64,000 nt of DNA from Prevotella aurantiaca JCM 15754 (lineage in GTDB: Bacteria > Bacteroidota > Bacteroidia > Bacteroidales > Bacteroidaceae), in assembly GCF_000614025.1 (NCBI RefSeq), contig NZ_BAKF01000008.1, positions 1 through 64,000 on the forward strand, read 5' to 3'. Shown piece by piece: positions 27,576 through 38,144 of this stretch (its first letter is position 1; each line of letters starts with the position of its first letter). The position numbers were made by a program, and so were the translations under genes. The notes beneath the pieces were generated by a model. The model searched no databases. It saw only the letters and a program-made list of their open reading frames with translations, and had not been told where the DNA came from.

Positions 27576-28907
27576 ATGAAAAAACTCTATATAGAGACAT
27601 ACGGCTGCCAAATGAATGTGGCAGACTCGGAAGTTGTTGCTTCCGTTATGAAGATGGCAGGATACGATGTGTGTGAGAACGAAGATGAGGCTGACGCTAT
27701 TTTCCTCAATACTTGTTCCATACGAGAGAATGCAGAAAATAAGATTTATAACCGCTTGGAAACTCTTTATGCCGAAAAGAAAAAAGGTAGAGAGGTTATT
27801 CTCGGTGTGCTAGGTTGTATGGCAGAGCGTGTACGCAAAGATTTAATAGAAAATCATCACGCTAATCTTGTTTGCGGACCAGACTCGTATCTAAATTTAC
27901 CTGAAATGATAGCACGCTGCGAAAATGGACATAATGCAATGGACGTAGATCTTTCTACTACGGAAACTTATCGTGACATTGTTCCACAACGTATTGGCGG
28001 TAATCGCGTATCGGGCTTTGTAAGTATTATGCGTGGTTGTAATAATTTCTGCCACTATTGCATCGTACCATTTACACGAGGAAGAGAACGTTCTCGCGAT
28101 GTAGAAAGTATTTTGCGTGAGGTTAAAGACTTGCACGATAGAGGTTTCAAAGAGGTTACGCTATTAGGTCAGAACGTAAACTCATACGGATTATTAGCAA
28201 ATGGAAAGCGCCCAGAAAACGGAACTTCCTTTGCTGAATTATTACGTTTAGTTGCACAAAGCGTACCCGATATGCGTGTACGTTTTTCAACTTCCAATCC
28301 AGAAGATATGACAGAGGATATTCTGCATGCAGTAGCCGACGAGCCAAACCTTTGCAACCACATTCACTTCCCAGCACAAAGTGGAAGTAATACCGTACTG
28401 AAGAATATGAACCGCAAATACACCCGCGAAGATTATTTGGAAAAAGTCGCAGCTATTCGCCGAATTATTCCGAACTGCGGACTTACAACCGACATCTTTG
28501 TGGGCTACCATAACGAGACATTAGAAGACCAAGAACTTACGCTCTCTTTGGTTCGTGAATGTCAATTCGATTCTGCCTTTATGTTCAAATATTCTGAACG
28601 TCCTGGAACTTATGCAGCAAAGCATTTACCCGATAACATTTCGGAAGAGGAAAAGGTACGCCGTCTGAATGAACTTATCAAACTTCAAACCGAGATTTCT
28701 GCAATTCAAAACAAGAAAGACGTAGGCAAGGAATTTGATGTACTGATAGAACGTTTCAGCAAACGTAGCCGAGAGCAACTTATGGGCCGCACCGAGCAAA
28801 ACAAAGCCGTTATCATTCCACGCGGCAACCATCATATTGGTGAAACTGTGCGTGTCCGCATAACAGATTCAAGTTCAGCTACACTCATCGGAGAGGTAGT
28901 GGAATAA
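27576..28907 (+). CDS. miaB: tRNA-2-methylthio-N6-dimethylallyladenosine synthase
   Basis: A 443-residue radical-SAM methylthiotransferase that adds the 2-methylthio group to i6A37 of tRNAs reading UNN codons. The N-terminal UPF0004 domain supplies three Cys for the auxiliary [4Fe-4S] cluster (YGCQMN with Cys11, LNTCSIRE, LGCMAE). The radical-SAM cluster is in RGCNNFCHYCIVPFTRGRER. A TRAM domain occupies the last 65 residues. The start is set by the promoter at 27517-27548. Confidence 0.95.
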   Translation: MKKLYIETYGCQMNVADSEVVASVMKMAGYDVCENEDEADAIFLNTCSIRENAENKIYNRLETLYAEKKKGREVILGVLGCMAERVRKDLIENHHANLVCGPDSYLNLPEMIARCENGHNAMDVDLSTTETYRDIVPQRIGGNRVSGFVSIMRGCNNFCHYCIVPFTRGRERSRDVESILREVKDLHDRGFKEVTLLGQNVNSYGLLANGKRPENGTSFAELLRLVAQSVPDMRVRFSTSNPEDMTEDILHAVADEPNLCNHIHFPAQSGSNTVLKNMNRKYTREDYLEKVAAIRRIIPNCGLTTDIFVGYHNETLEDQELTLSLVRECQFDSAFMFKYSERPGTYAAKHLPDNISEEEKVRRLNELIKLQTEISAIQNKKDVGKEFDVLIERFSKRSREQLMGRTEQNKAVIIPRGNHHIGETVRVRITDSSSATLIGEVVE

Positions 28908-28946
28908 GATTACAGCTCTTCATTTAAACATATAACTTTGTAAGTA

Positions 28947-30806
28947 ATGAAAGAATTTCTCCAAATATTGCGAAGGTTTGTTCCACCTTATAAAAAGTTT
29001 CTTGTAGGGTCGGTAATCTTCAATATCCTGTCTGCATTACTAAATATCTTCTCTTTTGCAGCACTCATTCCTTTACTCCAAATACTTTTTAAAGTAAATA
29101 CGGGTATAAAAGCAACCCATTTAGTGGCGTGGAGCGATGGTTCTTTTAAAGAAGTGTTGGCAAACAATGCCGACTATTACACACAGATGTTTATCACAGA
29201 CTGGGGACCAACAACAACTTTACTTATTATTGGTTTAATGATGGGCTTTATGACATTCATGAAAACAGGTGCCTATTTCCTGTCTTCAGCTTCTATTATC
29301 CCAGTAAGAACAGGTGTTGTTCGCGATATTCGCAATCAGCTTTACCAAAAGATCACATCACTTTCGCTTGGTTTTTTCAGTGAAGAGCGAAAGGGAGATA
29401 TTATTGCCAGAATGAGCGGTGATGTGCAAGAAGTAGATACTTCCGTAATGTCTTCGCTCGATTTGCTATTCAAAAACCCAATCCTTGTATTGATTTACTT
29501 CATTACCTTGATGGTTATATCGTGGGAACTGACTGTTTTCACCCTACTTTTTGTTCCAATCTTTGCTTGGTTTATGGGCATTGTAGGAAGGAAATTAAAG
29601 CAAAATAGTATTACTGCACAAGCCCTTTGGAGCGATACCATGAGTCAAGTAGAAGAAACTTTGGGTGGACTACGCATCATCAAGGCTTTTTGTGCTGAAG
29701 GTATGATGAACTATAGGTTTCATAAAGTAAACTCAATGTATCGCAGCGACATTATGCGCGTAAACATTCGACAACAGATGGCTCATCCTATGAGCGAGTT
29801 CCTGGGCACAATTATGATTATTGTTGTCTTGTGGTTTGGCGGTACACTTGTATTAGGAGAGTCTCCTGTCATCAGTGGTCCTACCTTTATTTATTATTTA
29901 GTCATTTTATATAGCATTCTTAACCCATTAAAAGAAATATCAAAAGCGGGCTACAACATCGCAAAAGGTTTGGCCTCAATGGAGCGAATAGACAAGATAT
30001 TGATGGCAGAAAACAGCATTAAAGAAGTGGAACAACCCAAGCATATTGAGGCTTTCAACCACCAAATAGAGTTCCGCAACGTCAGTTTTGCATACGATAC
30101 GATTATAAAAGAAGATGGTACAACAGAGCCAAAATGGGTTTTGCGTAACATCAACTTGAATATTCCAAAAGGCAAAACTATTGCACTTGTAGGACAAAGT
30201 GGTAGCGGAAAATCTACATTACTCGATCTGATTCCTCGTTATTACGATGTACAAGAAGGCGAAATACTGATTGATGGTATCAATATCAAAGAACTCAGAC
30301 TACACGATTTGCGCCACCTTATTGGCAATGTAAACCAAGAAGCCATTCTTTTTAACGATACATTCAAGAATAACATTTCGTTTGGGGTGTCGGCTGATGA
30401 TAACAAAATTGCTGAAGCTGCTAAGATTGCCAATGCTCATGACTTTATCTCGCAGACAGAAGAAGGTTACGAAACAAATATTGGCGACCGTGGAAGTAGA
30501 CTTTCTGGTGGACAACGCCAACGTGTTAGCATTGCCCGTGCCATTTTAAAAAACCCTCCTATTCTTATTCTTGACGAAGCAACTTCAGCACTGGATACTG
30601 AAAGCGAACGTTTAGTGCAAGAAGCACTCTACAAACTAATGAAGACTCGTACTACAATTGCAGTGGCACATCGTCTTTCAACGATTAAAAATTCAGATGA
30701 AATTTGTGTTATGCACGAAGGAAAAATCGTAGAAAGAGGAACACACGACGATTTAATGAAGATTGGTGGATATTATAAGAAACTGCACGATATGCAAGAA
30801 ATTTAA
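28947..30806 (+). CDS. ABC exporter, MsbA-like
   Basis: A 619-residue half-transporter: six membrane segments in residues about 15-335, then a nucleotide-binding domain with Walker A GQSGSGKST (about 414-422), signature LSGGQRQRVSIARAI, Walker B ILILDEATSALD and H-loop VAHRLST. MsbA-type exporters flip lipid A or other lipids or drugs. Nearby lipid and surface enzymes make a lipid substrate plausible but do not prove it. The next gene starts 4 bases downstream. Confidence 0.9.
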   Translation: MKEFLQILRRFVPPYKKFLVGSVIFNILSALLNIFSFAALIPLLQILFKVNTGIKATHLVAWSDGSFKEVLANNADYYTQMFITDWGPTTTLLIIGLMMGFMTFMKTGAYFLSSASIIPVRTGVVRDIRNQLYQKITSLSLGFFSEERKGDIIARMSGDVQEVDTSVMSSLDLLFKNPILVLIYFITLMVISWELTVFTLLFVPIFAWFMGIVGRKLKQNSITAQALWSDTMSQVEETLGGLRIIKAFCAEGMMNYRFHKVNSMYRSDIMRVNIRQQMAHPMSEFLGTIMIIVVLWFGGTLVLGESPVISGPTFIYYLVILYSILNPLKEISKAGYNIAKGLASMERIDKILMAENSIKEVEQPKHIEAFNHQIEFRNVSFAYDTIIKEDGTTEPKWVLRNINLNIPKGKTIALVGQSGSGKSTLLDLIPRYYDVQEGEILIDGINIKELRLHDLRHLIGNVNQEAILFNDTFKNNISFGVSADDNKIAEAAKIANAHDFISQTEEGYETNIGDRGSRLSGGQRQRVSIARAILKNPPILILDEATSALDTESERLVQEALYKLMKTRTTIAVAHRLSTIKNSDEICVMHEGKIVERGTHDDLMKIGGYYKKLHDMQEI

Positions 30807-30810
30807 TCCT

Positions 30811-32783
30811 ATGATAGTTTCAAGCAAGAAAGATTTATTATTTAAAACTTTGCAACCCATGTTTTCATTGGTTGCAAATGTTGTATTAGCATACTTTATT
30901 TACTTTTTTGCTCGCTTAGCTTATCTGCTTGAAAACTATTCTTTCTTTAAAGAGGGATTAAATTTTGGGCATTTAATGAGAATATTCCAAGGTGGTTTAA
31001 TGTTCGATACTACAGCTCTTGTTTATAGCAATGCACTCTATATTCTACTAATGCTGTTCCCTCTTTGGTTAAAAGAAACAAATGCTTATCATCGTTTTTG
31101 TCGGTGGTTGTTTGTTATTGTAAATTCAATTGGCTTATTCTTAAATCTTTGTGATGCCGTTTATTTCCCTTTTACATTACGCAGAACCACAACCAGTATA
31201 TTCCGTGAATTTAATAACGAAAATAATTTAGGAAGTATCTTCGCCACAGAACTTCTTAACCATTGGTATTTTGTATTGTTTTTCGCAGTTGTTGTGTGGG
31301 GAATATATAAACTTTATAGAATGCCTAAAAGTAAAGTTTCCGACTTCAATACTCCAAAAACGAAAAGGCAATTTGCTGGAATCAATTTTCTTTCCTTAGC
31401 ACTTGCTGCAGTTTTATGTGTTGGCGGAGCACGTGTGGATTACAAAGTGGAGTGCGTCCTATTACAATTAGTAATGCCAACGAATATGTAAAACGTCCTA
31501 TTGAGTGTGCTTTAGTACTAAATACACCTTTTGCACTGATGCGAACCATCGGTAAAAGCATTTTTAAAGTACCCTCAACTTTTGCATCTCTTGACGAAGC
31601 TGCGAAGGTTTTCACTCCTATTCATACGCCCGATGCGAAAGCAAAAGCCAACAAAAAGAATATTGTCATACTGATTGTTGAAAGTTTTGGACGCGAATAT
31701 ATTGGCGCATACAATACACAACTCGAAGGCGGACGCTACAAAGGTTATACCCCCAATGTAGATAATCTTATCAAAGAAAGTACTGTATTTGAATATTCGT
31801 TCGCTAACGGACATAAAAGTATTGACGGAATGCCATCTTCCTTATGCGGTATTCCGATGTTCATAGAACCTTTTATCCTAACTCCTGCATCTATGAACGA
31901 TTACACCGGAATTCCAGGACATCTTTCAAAATGGGGCTATCAAACAGCCTTTTTCCATGGAGCCAACCGCGGTTCTATGGGCTTCCTTGCCTTTGCCAAT
32001 AAGATAGGTTTCCAAAAATACTATGGCAGACAGGATTATGCGCAGGACAAACGTTTCGGAGGAGATGCCGATTTCGATGGAAACTGGGGCATCTGGGACG
32101 AACCTTTCTTGCAATATTATTGTGCAAAGATGGGCGAAATGAAACAACCCTTTATGACTGCTCTCTTTACTGTTTCGAGCCATCACCCATTTGTAGTGCC
32201 AGATAAGTATAAAGATAGTTTAAAAGAAGAACAGTTGCCTATTCATAAATGCATTCGTTATACCGATGTGGCCATTGGTCGTTTCTTTGAAAGTGCCCGC
32301 AAGCAACCTTGGTTCAAAAATACTATCTTTATATTGGTAAGCGATCACACAAATCAAAGTAACCACCAACAATACAAAACCGACATTGGTGAATTTAGTG
32401 CACCTTTTATTCTCTACGATCCATCGGGCGAAATAAAACCAGGGATGCGTAATGGAATCGGACAACAAACTGATATTATGCCGACTATCTTCGGCATCTT
32501 AGGCTATAACAAGTCCTATCTCTCGTTTGGTTGCGACCTTCTCAATACGCCACCTCAAAAAACTTATGCACTCAACTATATTAACGGAGTATATCAATAT
32601 ACAAAGAACGGTTACACAATGCAGTTTGATGGTAACCAAGTGACAGGCATTTATAGTTTGAAAGATTTACTGATGCAGCACAACCTTATGGGTAAAGTAC
32701 CCGAACAAGCACAGATGGAAAAAGAACTAAAGGCTATTATTTACCAATATATGTACCGCATGGTAAATAACGAACTTAGATAA
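30811..32783 (+). pseudogene. Membrane sulfatase-fold enzyme (LtaS/OpgB-like), one-base frameshift
   Basis: Starting at ATG 30811, four to five hydrophobic segments (residues 15-200) precede a sulfatase-fold domain in a different frame. One extra base near 31440 (CGTGTGG read as CGTGGTGG) gives GARGGLQSGVRPITISNANE and a 657-residue protein. Catalytic landmarks are VIVESFGREY, the probable nucleophile region GHKSIDGMPSS, SSHHPF and LVSDHTN. Family members transfer phosphoglycerol or phosphoethanolamine to surface lipids or glycans. It is probably co-transcribed with the MsbA-like gene. Confidence 0.8.
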
Positions 32784-32865
32784 GTGCTGTATTTGATCTA
32801 GAAATTCCACAAACAACATGTCTTATTGTAATAAAGAGACAACACTAAGTTTTTATGAAATATAT

Positions 32866-32905
32866 AAGCTGATAAAGAAACCTTTATCAGCTTTATTTTT
32901 ATTTC
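32866..32905 (+). terminator. Terminator of the exporter-sulfatase operon
   Basis: AAGCTGATAAAG (32866-32877) pairs with CTTTATCAGCTT (32882-32893), followed by a T-rich run. Confidence 0.8.
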
Positions 32906-32950
32906 CTATTCTTAGTAGATTAGCATTAGGACTTGATTTTCTTAATATCT

Positions 32951-33838
32951 TTAACCCGTTTTACGTTTGCTGAGCACCAATATGAGTACTGCAGCAATGA
33001 TAAGCATAAAACCAACAACGATAGGAAGGGTTAGCGGTTCGCCAAAAAGAAGAATACCCACACACATTGCTGTCATTGGTTCAAATACTCCAAGCACAGC
33101 AGCCATCGTACTACTTATCTGCTTTAGCGAGATGATAAGTGTTACGTTGCTAATAGCAGTAGGAACCAAACCCAATAAAAATAAATTGATAAGCTGACTA
33201 TTTGTTTCTATCGGATCGATACGACCTTGAGTAAAGATTCCATAGAGAGTTAAAATGAGCATCGCAAAGAAAAAGATGAAGAAAGTAAGCTTTAGCGATG
33301 GCATTTTACGAATACGCATTCGTGGAAAAGCAACCATATAAACAGCATAAAGAAAACCTGAAGCAAGAAGTAAAAACAATCCAGTTAAGCCTTTCATACT
33401 GCCGCCCCCATCAAGAATTCCAGAAAGAAAGAACACACCAATAAAAGCGATGGCAATAGAGATAGCTGTAGTTGCTGATAATTTTTCGTGCAGAAATACT
33501 ACCGATAGCAGACAAGTCCATACGGGATAAGAAAAAAGCAACGTGGTTGCAATTCCGCTGGCCATATAGTTATAGCCTTCGATAAGAGTAATAGACGACA
33601 CTGCGTAAACAGCAGAGAGAAACAATATTCGTAAGAAATCGCCAAAAGCAATCCACATACGAGTACGATGAAACATAAGCATACTTAACATGGCAAGACA
33701 GCCAAAGGCATAACGATAAATTAAAACAGATGTTGAATGCATACCTGTAGCAAGCACAGGAACGGCAAAAAGAGGAATAAGTCCGAATGTAATGCCTGAA
33801 ATACTGGCATTGAAAAAACCTTTTATTGTAGGTGACAT
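32951..33838 (-). CDS. EamA-family (DMT superfamily) transporter
   Basis: A 295-residue protein with about ten hydrophobic segments arranged as two EamA repeats. The second repeat holds the characteristic SSTMAAVLGVFEPMTAMCVG. Members export amino acids, nucleotide sugars or drugs; the substrate cannot be told here. It is convergent with the sulfatase gene and stands alone. Confidence 0.9.
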   Translation of the reverse strand: MSPTIKGFFNASISGITFGLIPLFAVPVLATGMHSTSVLIYRYAFGCLAMLSMLMFHRTRMWIAFGDFLRILFLSAVYAVSSITLIEGYNYMASGIATTLLFSYPVWTCLLSVVFLHEKLSATTAISIAIAFIGVFFLSGILDGGGSMKGLTGLFLLLASGFLYAVYMVAFPRMRIRKMPSLKLTFFIFFFAMLILTLYGIFTQGRIDPIETNSQLINLFLLGLVPTAISNVTLIISLKQISSTMAAVLGVFEPMTAMCVGILLFGEPLTLPIVVGFMLIIAAVLILVLSKRKTG

Positions 33839-34200
33839 CTAAAAATTTGTTATGATGGAGATGCAGGCATTTTGCCATAGTGCTTTTATTTTGTGGGGCG
33901 CATTAATTTTCTTTACTCCTTATTATATTGGTATGAAATGTTATTTTTGTGTCTATATATTAAGCCAAAACCAGCTTATAAATTGTATCTTTGTAACACT
34001 TTGCGGGTACAAAGTTACAAAGATGTTTTGCAATAAAACTGTAATAACTCATTGATTTTGATATTATTAACGGCAAAGTGATAGAACAAGATGAAATTAT
34101 AAAGTCCTATCAAACAAAGTAACTATAGTTGCAGTTATGTACTTTTGTTTGATAACGTACACTTACTTTAAGAAACAACACAAGTTGAAAAGACTTACAC
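33839..34200. other. Gene-free interval with promoter-like sites
   Basis: No supported gene. A -7-like TATCTTTG near 33986 is followed by a short reading segment (about 34053-34110, FDIINGKVIEQDEIIKSY, ending in TAA) without a clear start codon, perhaps a remnant. A 67-codon open frame at 33852-34055 reads like translated AT-rich DNA and is not called. Confidence 0.35.
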
Positions 34201-35058
34201 TTATCTCTTCAGAACAGAACCTTTATAGTCTTTGTAAGGCGACTTCATATCCATGTAGCAAAAATTCTGAGGCGGTATGTTTTTGGGTAATTCCATATAA
34301 TTGCCATAACAACAAGAAAGATAAATATCGGGTTTTGCCACTCCCATTAGTTCTATTCCTTCGAACACAATAGGTGTTGGCGTACCATATACTTCTTTTG
34401 GAAGTATTCCTCGTTTAGGACTATTGTCATGGTCGGCTACTAATTTACTATTTATATAAGAATATTGCGACTGAATTTTAGTGAGAACACGATGTATTTT
34501 TTGTGGCGAAAATATTTTTTGTAGTGTTTTATAAAACAAGCAACCTATGCCTTTACCGTGTTTGTAGGGGTCGCGCTGCGAATAATAAAGCAGTTTGTTT
34601 ACAAAGTTATAGCGCATATAATGGAACTTACATGCAAGTTTGTTATCTGTAATTCCGTCAATAGGAAATACATCTACAGGAATACCACCTAAGAAATTGA
34701 AACTACGGCGTAAAATATAAGTAGTTCGTTTGTCTTGTATGCGTGCAAATTGGTATGGATAATGGCAATTCTTCTCATAATCTACAAGTTCATACTCTTT
34801 AGGCAACCATTCATTAGCGTGTTTCAACAGAATTTCATAGTCTGGACGTGGCAATGCAACATCTGCATCGTCGTCCCATGGAATAAAACCTTGATGACGT
34901 ACAGCACCTAACATTGTGCCAGCAATCATAAAATATTGCAAATTATGCTCTCTGCAAACCTTATCTATGGCTTTTAAAATGCCCAATATAATGTGTTGCA
35001 TTTCTTTTGTTTCCTCAGGACTTATGCGTTTTTCGTCTTTCATTTTTGGCATATTCAT
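34201..35058 (-). CDS. LicD-family phosphotransferase
   Basis: A 285-residue protein of the LicD/fukutin-related nucleotidyltransferase fold. YFMIAGTMLGAVRHQGFIPW followed by DDDADVALPR is the diagnostic active-site block. LicD enzymes transfer phosphocholine or similar phospho-alcohols from CDP carriers onto surface glycans. It lies 21 bases downstream of the LpxL-like gene on the same strand, and a CDP-forming enzyme is encoded about 5 kb away, so a shared surface-decoration role is plausible. Confidence 0.9.
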   Translation of the reverse strand: MNMPKMKDEKRISPEETKEMQHIILGILKAIDKVCREHNLQYFMIAGTMLGAVRHQGFIPWDDDADVALPRPDYEILLKHANEWLPKEYELVDYEKNCHYPYQFARIQDKRTTYILRRSFNFLGGIPVDVFPIDGITDNKLACKFHYMRYNFVNKLLYYSQRDPYKHGKGIGCLFYKTLQKIFSPQKIHRVLTKIQSQYSYINSKLVADHDNSPKRGILPKEVYGTPTPIVFEGIELMGVAKPDIYLSCCYGNYMELPKNIPPQNFCYMDMKSPYKDYKGSVLKR

Positions 35059-35079
35059 ACTTGTTATAAAACTGTTGAA

Positions 35080-36027
35080 TTAGTTTGTATGTTTCTTTCT
35101 TAGTACTTTTCCATCTACAACTTCCCACTTTTCGTTAAATTCTTCTCGTGTTCGCTTCCATCTGTTATGACTCCACAGATAGTAGCAAGGAGCATTTTTA
35201 ATATTTTCTTCGAGCATTCGGAAGTATATATCTGTTATTTCAAATTCTGAAGTTTTGGTTAGACAATCGGTCATAAGTTTCATTTCGCATTCATAATATC
35301 CGCGTTTAGGTCTACGCATATATCCGTAGAAACTTACCTGATTAGTATGTCGAATTATACGTTCGGCACCTGTAAGCACAGGTGTATCGTGGTGAAGAAA
35401 ATCTATCCAATGGTGTATATTCCACCAAAGTGGTGTTTGGTCGGCAATATAACCTACAACAAGCGACTTGCTATTACGCTTAAAACCGATAATTTTTCGT
35501 AGCGATTCCTGCATAGGAATACAGAGAGCATTTTGTCGTTCGCGAACTTCTTTGAACAAATGGTCTAATGGCTCATTCTCTAAAGGGTGATAAAGTTCGC
35601 AACATTGCACATGTTCTGGAATCCAATAAGGTATAGATGTTATCCATTCCCAGTTGCAATAGTGACCGAGATATACTGCACACGAACCACCATTATTCAG
35701 CACTTCGTTGAATTTCTCCATACCCGTAAACTTCATACGCTTACGCAACTCATCGGGAGACATAGACATTAGCTTAATGGTTTCAACGATATAGTCGCAA
35801 AACCAATGGTAAAATCCTTTTTCAATATTGAGTAGTTCGGCTTTTGTCTTATCAGGAAAGCTTTCTTTAAGGTTCTTCCGAATAACCTTACGACGATATT
35901 TTACCACCTTAGCAACAAGGAAGTAAAGACAGTCGGAAAGTAGAAAAAGCAAACTAAATGGTAACAGCGAGAGTATAAACCAAGCGCTGTATGCCATTCC
36001 GTAAAGTATTTTATTTTTGATATTCAT
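35080..36027 (-). CDS. Lipid A acyltransferase-like protein (LpxL/HtrB family)
   Basis: A 315-residue inner-membrane acyltransferase that should add a secondary acyl chain to a lipid A precursor. A hydrophobic anchor (about 8-42) is followed by the catalytic Hx4E motif GHYCNWEW (His122, Glu127). I chose ATG 36027 (MNIKNKILYG) over an in-frame ATG at 36084 because promoter-like TACTTTTG and TACATTTG elements lie on the minus strand around 36088-36110. The stop is 21 bases before the LicD gene. Confidence 0.88.
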   Translation of the reverse strand: MNIKNKILYGMAYSAWFILSLLPFSLLFLLSDCLYFLVAKVVKYRRKVIRKNLKESFPDKTKAELLNIEKGFYHWFCDYIVETIKLMSMSPDELRKRMKFTGMEKFNEVLNNGGSCAVYLGHYCNWEWITSIPYWIPEHVQCCELYHPLENEPLDHLFKEVRERQNALCIPMQESLRKIIGFKRNSKSLVVGYIADQTPLWWNIHHWIDFLHHDTPVLTGAERIIRHTNQVSFYGYMRRPKRGYYECEMKLMTDCLTKTSEFEITDIYFRMLEENIKNAPCYYLWSHNRWKRTREEFNEKWEVVDGKVLRKKHTN

Positions 36028-36237
36028 CTGTTTTCTGTTTGTTAATACGTATGCATAGGAGGTACTAAGCTTGTACGTTGTCAAACAAAAGTATACAACT
36101 GCAAATGTAGCTATTTACTTTGAAATGCCATTATTTTATCATCATAAATTCTATAATAAGTCGTTCTTCAAAGTCCAATTTTGTTCATCTTTTTATTTCT
36201 CTCTTAAATTCAGCATTGCTTGTTTAGATAAAAATAA

Positions 36238-36807
36238 TTACCAAGCACCTGTAAAATCGGAAAGTTGAGATACTTTTTTAAGAAAAATATCCTCATAGTG
36301 AACGTTCGTTTCTTTAAAACGTATGAATCCAAAGCCTGTATCATCATGAGGATAGACAATTAGTCCTAATTCATCAAAAATAAAGAAACAATGTCCGTCA
36401 ATTCCGTCGTCCATCATCACCAACAAAGATAGCATAGAAACAATATCAAAATCGGAGCTTTGAAAACTCTTAAAACCAAAAGTTAAACAATTAGGATTAT
36501 CGTAAACAGAGGCATTCGTTACTTTTATATACTTAAAATCAATCAGATACTTTTCTATAAATCTTATGTAATTGCTTACATTGCTGGAAATTAGTGTATG
36601 TTTTTTTACTTTAAAAATATTAGAAACAATGGTTACATTATTTGAATATTCTCTGAAGAAGGATATAAAATTATCAACTATTTTATTTGCACGAAAAATG
36701 GTAAAGGGCTTATTTCTTTTGCAATATCCTTTCCAGCCTTTACTATCTGTATATGAGTTTAAATTTACCCTTTCTTGAATATTAAAATTTGAGGTTTCCA
36801 TTATCAT
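36238..36807 (-). CDS. Orphan low-GC protein, possible immunity protein
   Basis: A 189-residue soluble protein of low GC content. The segment HCFFIFDELGLIVYPHDDTG resembles the acidic motif of DUF3885-type proteins, which are suspected immunity factors of polymorphic toxins; this resemblance is weak. The gene is isolated, has no toxin next to it, and its upstream side is an AT-rich repeat block (36838-36930) similar to blocks at the window start and near the Rhs remnant. Transfer or rearrangement is likely. Confidence 0.5.
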   Translation of the reverse strand: MIMETSNFNIQERVNLNSYTDSKGWKGYCKRNKPFTIFRANKIVDNFISFFREYSNNVTIVSNIFKVKKHTLISSNVSNYIRFIEKYLIDFKYIKVTNASVYDNPNCLTFGFKSFQSSDFDIVSMLSLLVMMDDGIDGHCFFIFDELGLIVYPHDDTGFGFIRFKETNVHYEDIFLKKVSQLSDFTGAW

Positions 36808-36837
36808 ATTTATCTATTAATTTTCTCCCACTTTTTT

Positions 36838-36930
36838 TATAAATTAAAAAATAAAAAATTATAATTATAAATTTTGAATTTGTAATTATAAAACTTCAAG
36901 TTTTTAATTATATTTTTTTGGAGCATAATT
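36838..36930. repeat. AT-rich repeat block
   Basis: Runs of AATTATAATTATAAATTTTG and variants are closely similar to 100-205 and 62440-62520. There is no coding potential. Confidence 0.45.
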
Positions 36931-37000
36931 ACAGCAAAAAAAGTAGTCGTTGCCCTTTGACGACACAAAAAAAAGAATTTATTGTATAAGAATTTAATAA

Positions 37001-38050
37001 TCAGCGTTTTACTCTTCCAAAAGTTTTAATACTCGTGTACTTTCTCCAAAGATTCAGTTTGCGCTGTCGGGGCACACCATAGCGGTCAATAAATTCACGT
37101 GCAGCGTTTAGCATTCTGTGCGCACATTGTCCGTCAAGATAAGGGTCGTAGTTATCTATCACCCATTTGCGAAGTGCAGCAATCTCTTTATTCGTAAAAA
37201 TATCATCGTAAGCTTCACAAAGTTGGGAAGCATCGGTAATATTTTTCCAATACAAATCTTTCGATATAGCATTGAGAGTAATAACTGGTTTATCCATTAA
37301 CAACGCCTCGTAAATAGCCGATGATGTATCGCTTACTACCAAATCAGACATCAAAAGGAATTGCGTAAGGGAAAATTCGCCTACCATTATAATGTTTTTA
37401 TTACCATCGGCAAGTGTTCGGCAAGCTTCTACCCATTCAGATTTGGTCAAAGGATGCAACTTTATGATAACCAATACACGGCGTGTATCAGCAAGTTTAC
37501 GCAGGTCGTCAAGAATAAAAGGTATTGATGTTAATTTGGGAGAGAATGTTGGTGCATAAACTACTATGTGCTCACAAGCATGTTTTTGCAACAATTCTGC
37601 CTTCTCCTTGTCGAAATCATGGCGATGCGCATAGATATAATCTTGACGAGTCCAGCCTGTTTCTACTACAGAAAAATCGCCATACTTCTTTGCTAATGCC
37701 GAAAAATGACTTGTAAAGTAAGGACCTTGTGTACAGTAAATATCGAAATATCGGCGTATTACCCAATGGTCTTTCTTTTCGGCTGCATAGCCGTGGAATA
37801 TCTGAATTTTTACTCCTGGCAAATAATATGGAACAATATTTCCTGGAACGTAGATAGCTTCAGGACTGAAGTCGAAACTTTCTTGTATACTGTTAGTCCA
37901 CTTCACACTATCCTTTAGTGGGAAATCGGGAATTTTTTCTTTGTGAACATACCACAAGACATCGTTTCCACCTTCGTTATCGGCTTCTGTCTGAATAGGC
38001 TGTAGAATATCTACGGCATATTTGTTCTCGCAAAATAGTAAAATGCGCAT
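37001..38050 (-). CDS. CDP-glycerol glycerophosphotransferase-like protein
   Basis: A 349-residue protein of the glyphos_transf/TagF fold. Conserved blocks are [37 protein letters not shown] and [20 protein letters not shown]. Such enzymes transfer glycerol- or polyol-phosphate from CDP carriers to glycans. I chose ATG 38050 ([10 protein letters not shown]) rather than 38071 because the -7 element TATCTTTG on the minus strand (38069-38076) overlaps the upstream codon; the leader is then only about 14 bases. It is divergent from the aminotransferase gene. Confidence 0.85.
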   Translation of the reverse strand: MRILLFCENKYAVDILQPIQTEADNEGGNDVLWYVHKEKIPDFPLKDSVKWTNSIQESFDFSPEAIYVPGNIVPYYLPGVKIQIFHGYAAEKKDHWVIRRYFDIYCTQGPYFTSHFSALAKKYGDFSVVETGWTRQDYIYAHRHDFDKEKAELLQKHACEHIVVYAPTFSPKLTSIPFILDDLRKLADTRRVLVIIKLHPLTKSEWVEACRTLADGNKNIIMVGEFSLTQFLLMSDLVVSDTSSAIYEALLMDKPVITLNAISKDLYWKNITDASQLCEAYDDIFTNKEIAALRKWVIDNYDPYLDGQCAHRMLNAAREFIDRYGVPRQRKLNLWRKYTSIKTFGRVKR

Positions 38051-38068
38051 TGCTGTTATATTTTTGTG

Positions 38069-38117
38069 CAAAGATACTTTAATTCAACGACAAAGCGAAA
38101 AAAAAACTGTAACTTTG
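38069..38117. promoter_or_regulatory. Divergent promoters
   Basis: TATCTTTG on the minus strand (38069-38076) faces the CDP-glycerol transferase gene and TAACTTTG on the plus strand (38110-38117) faces the aminotransferase gene. The -33 elements are weak. Back-to-back placement suggests shared control. Confidence 0.5.
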
Positions 38118-38144
38118 CAATTTATATACGACAACAACACAGTT

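Noticed and set aside
33852..34055. 67-codon open frame
   Set aside because: Low-complexity hydrophobic translation of AT-rich DNA, containing a promoter-like site.
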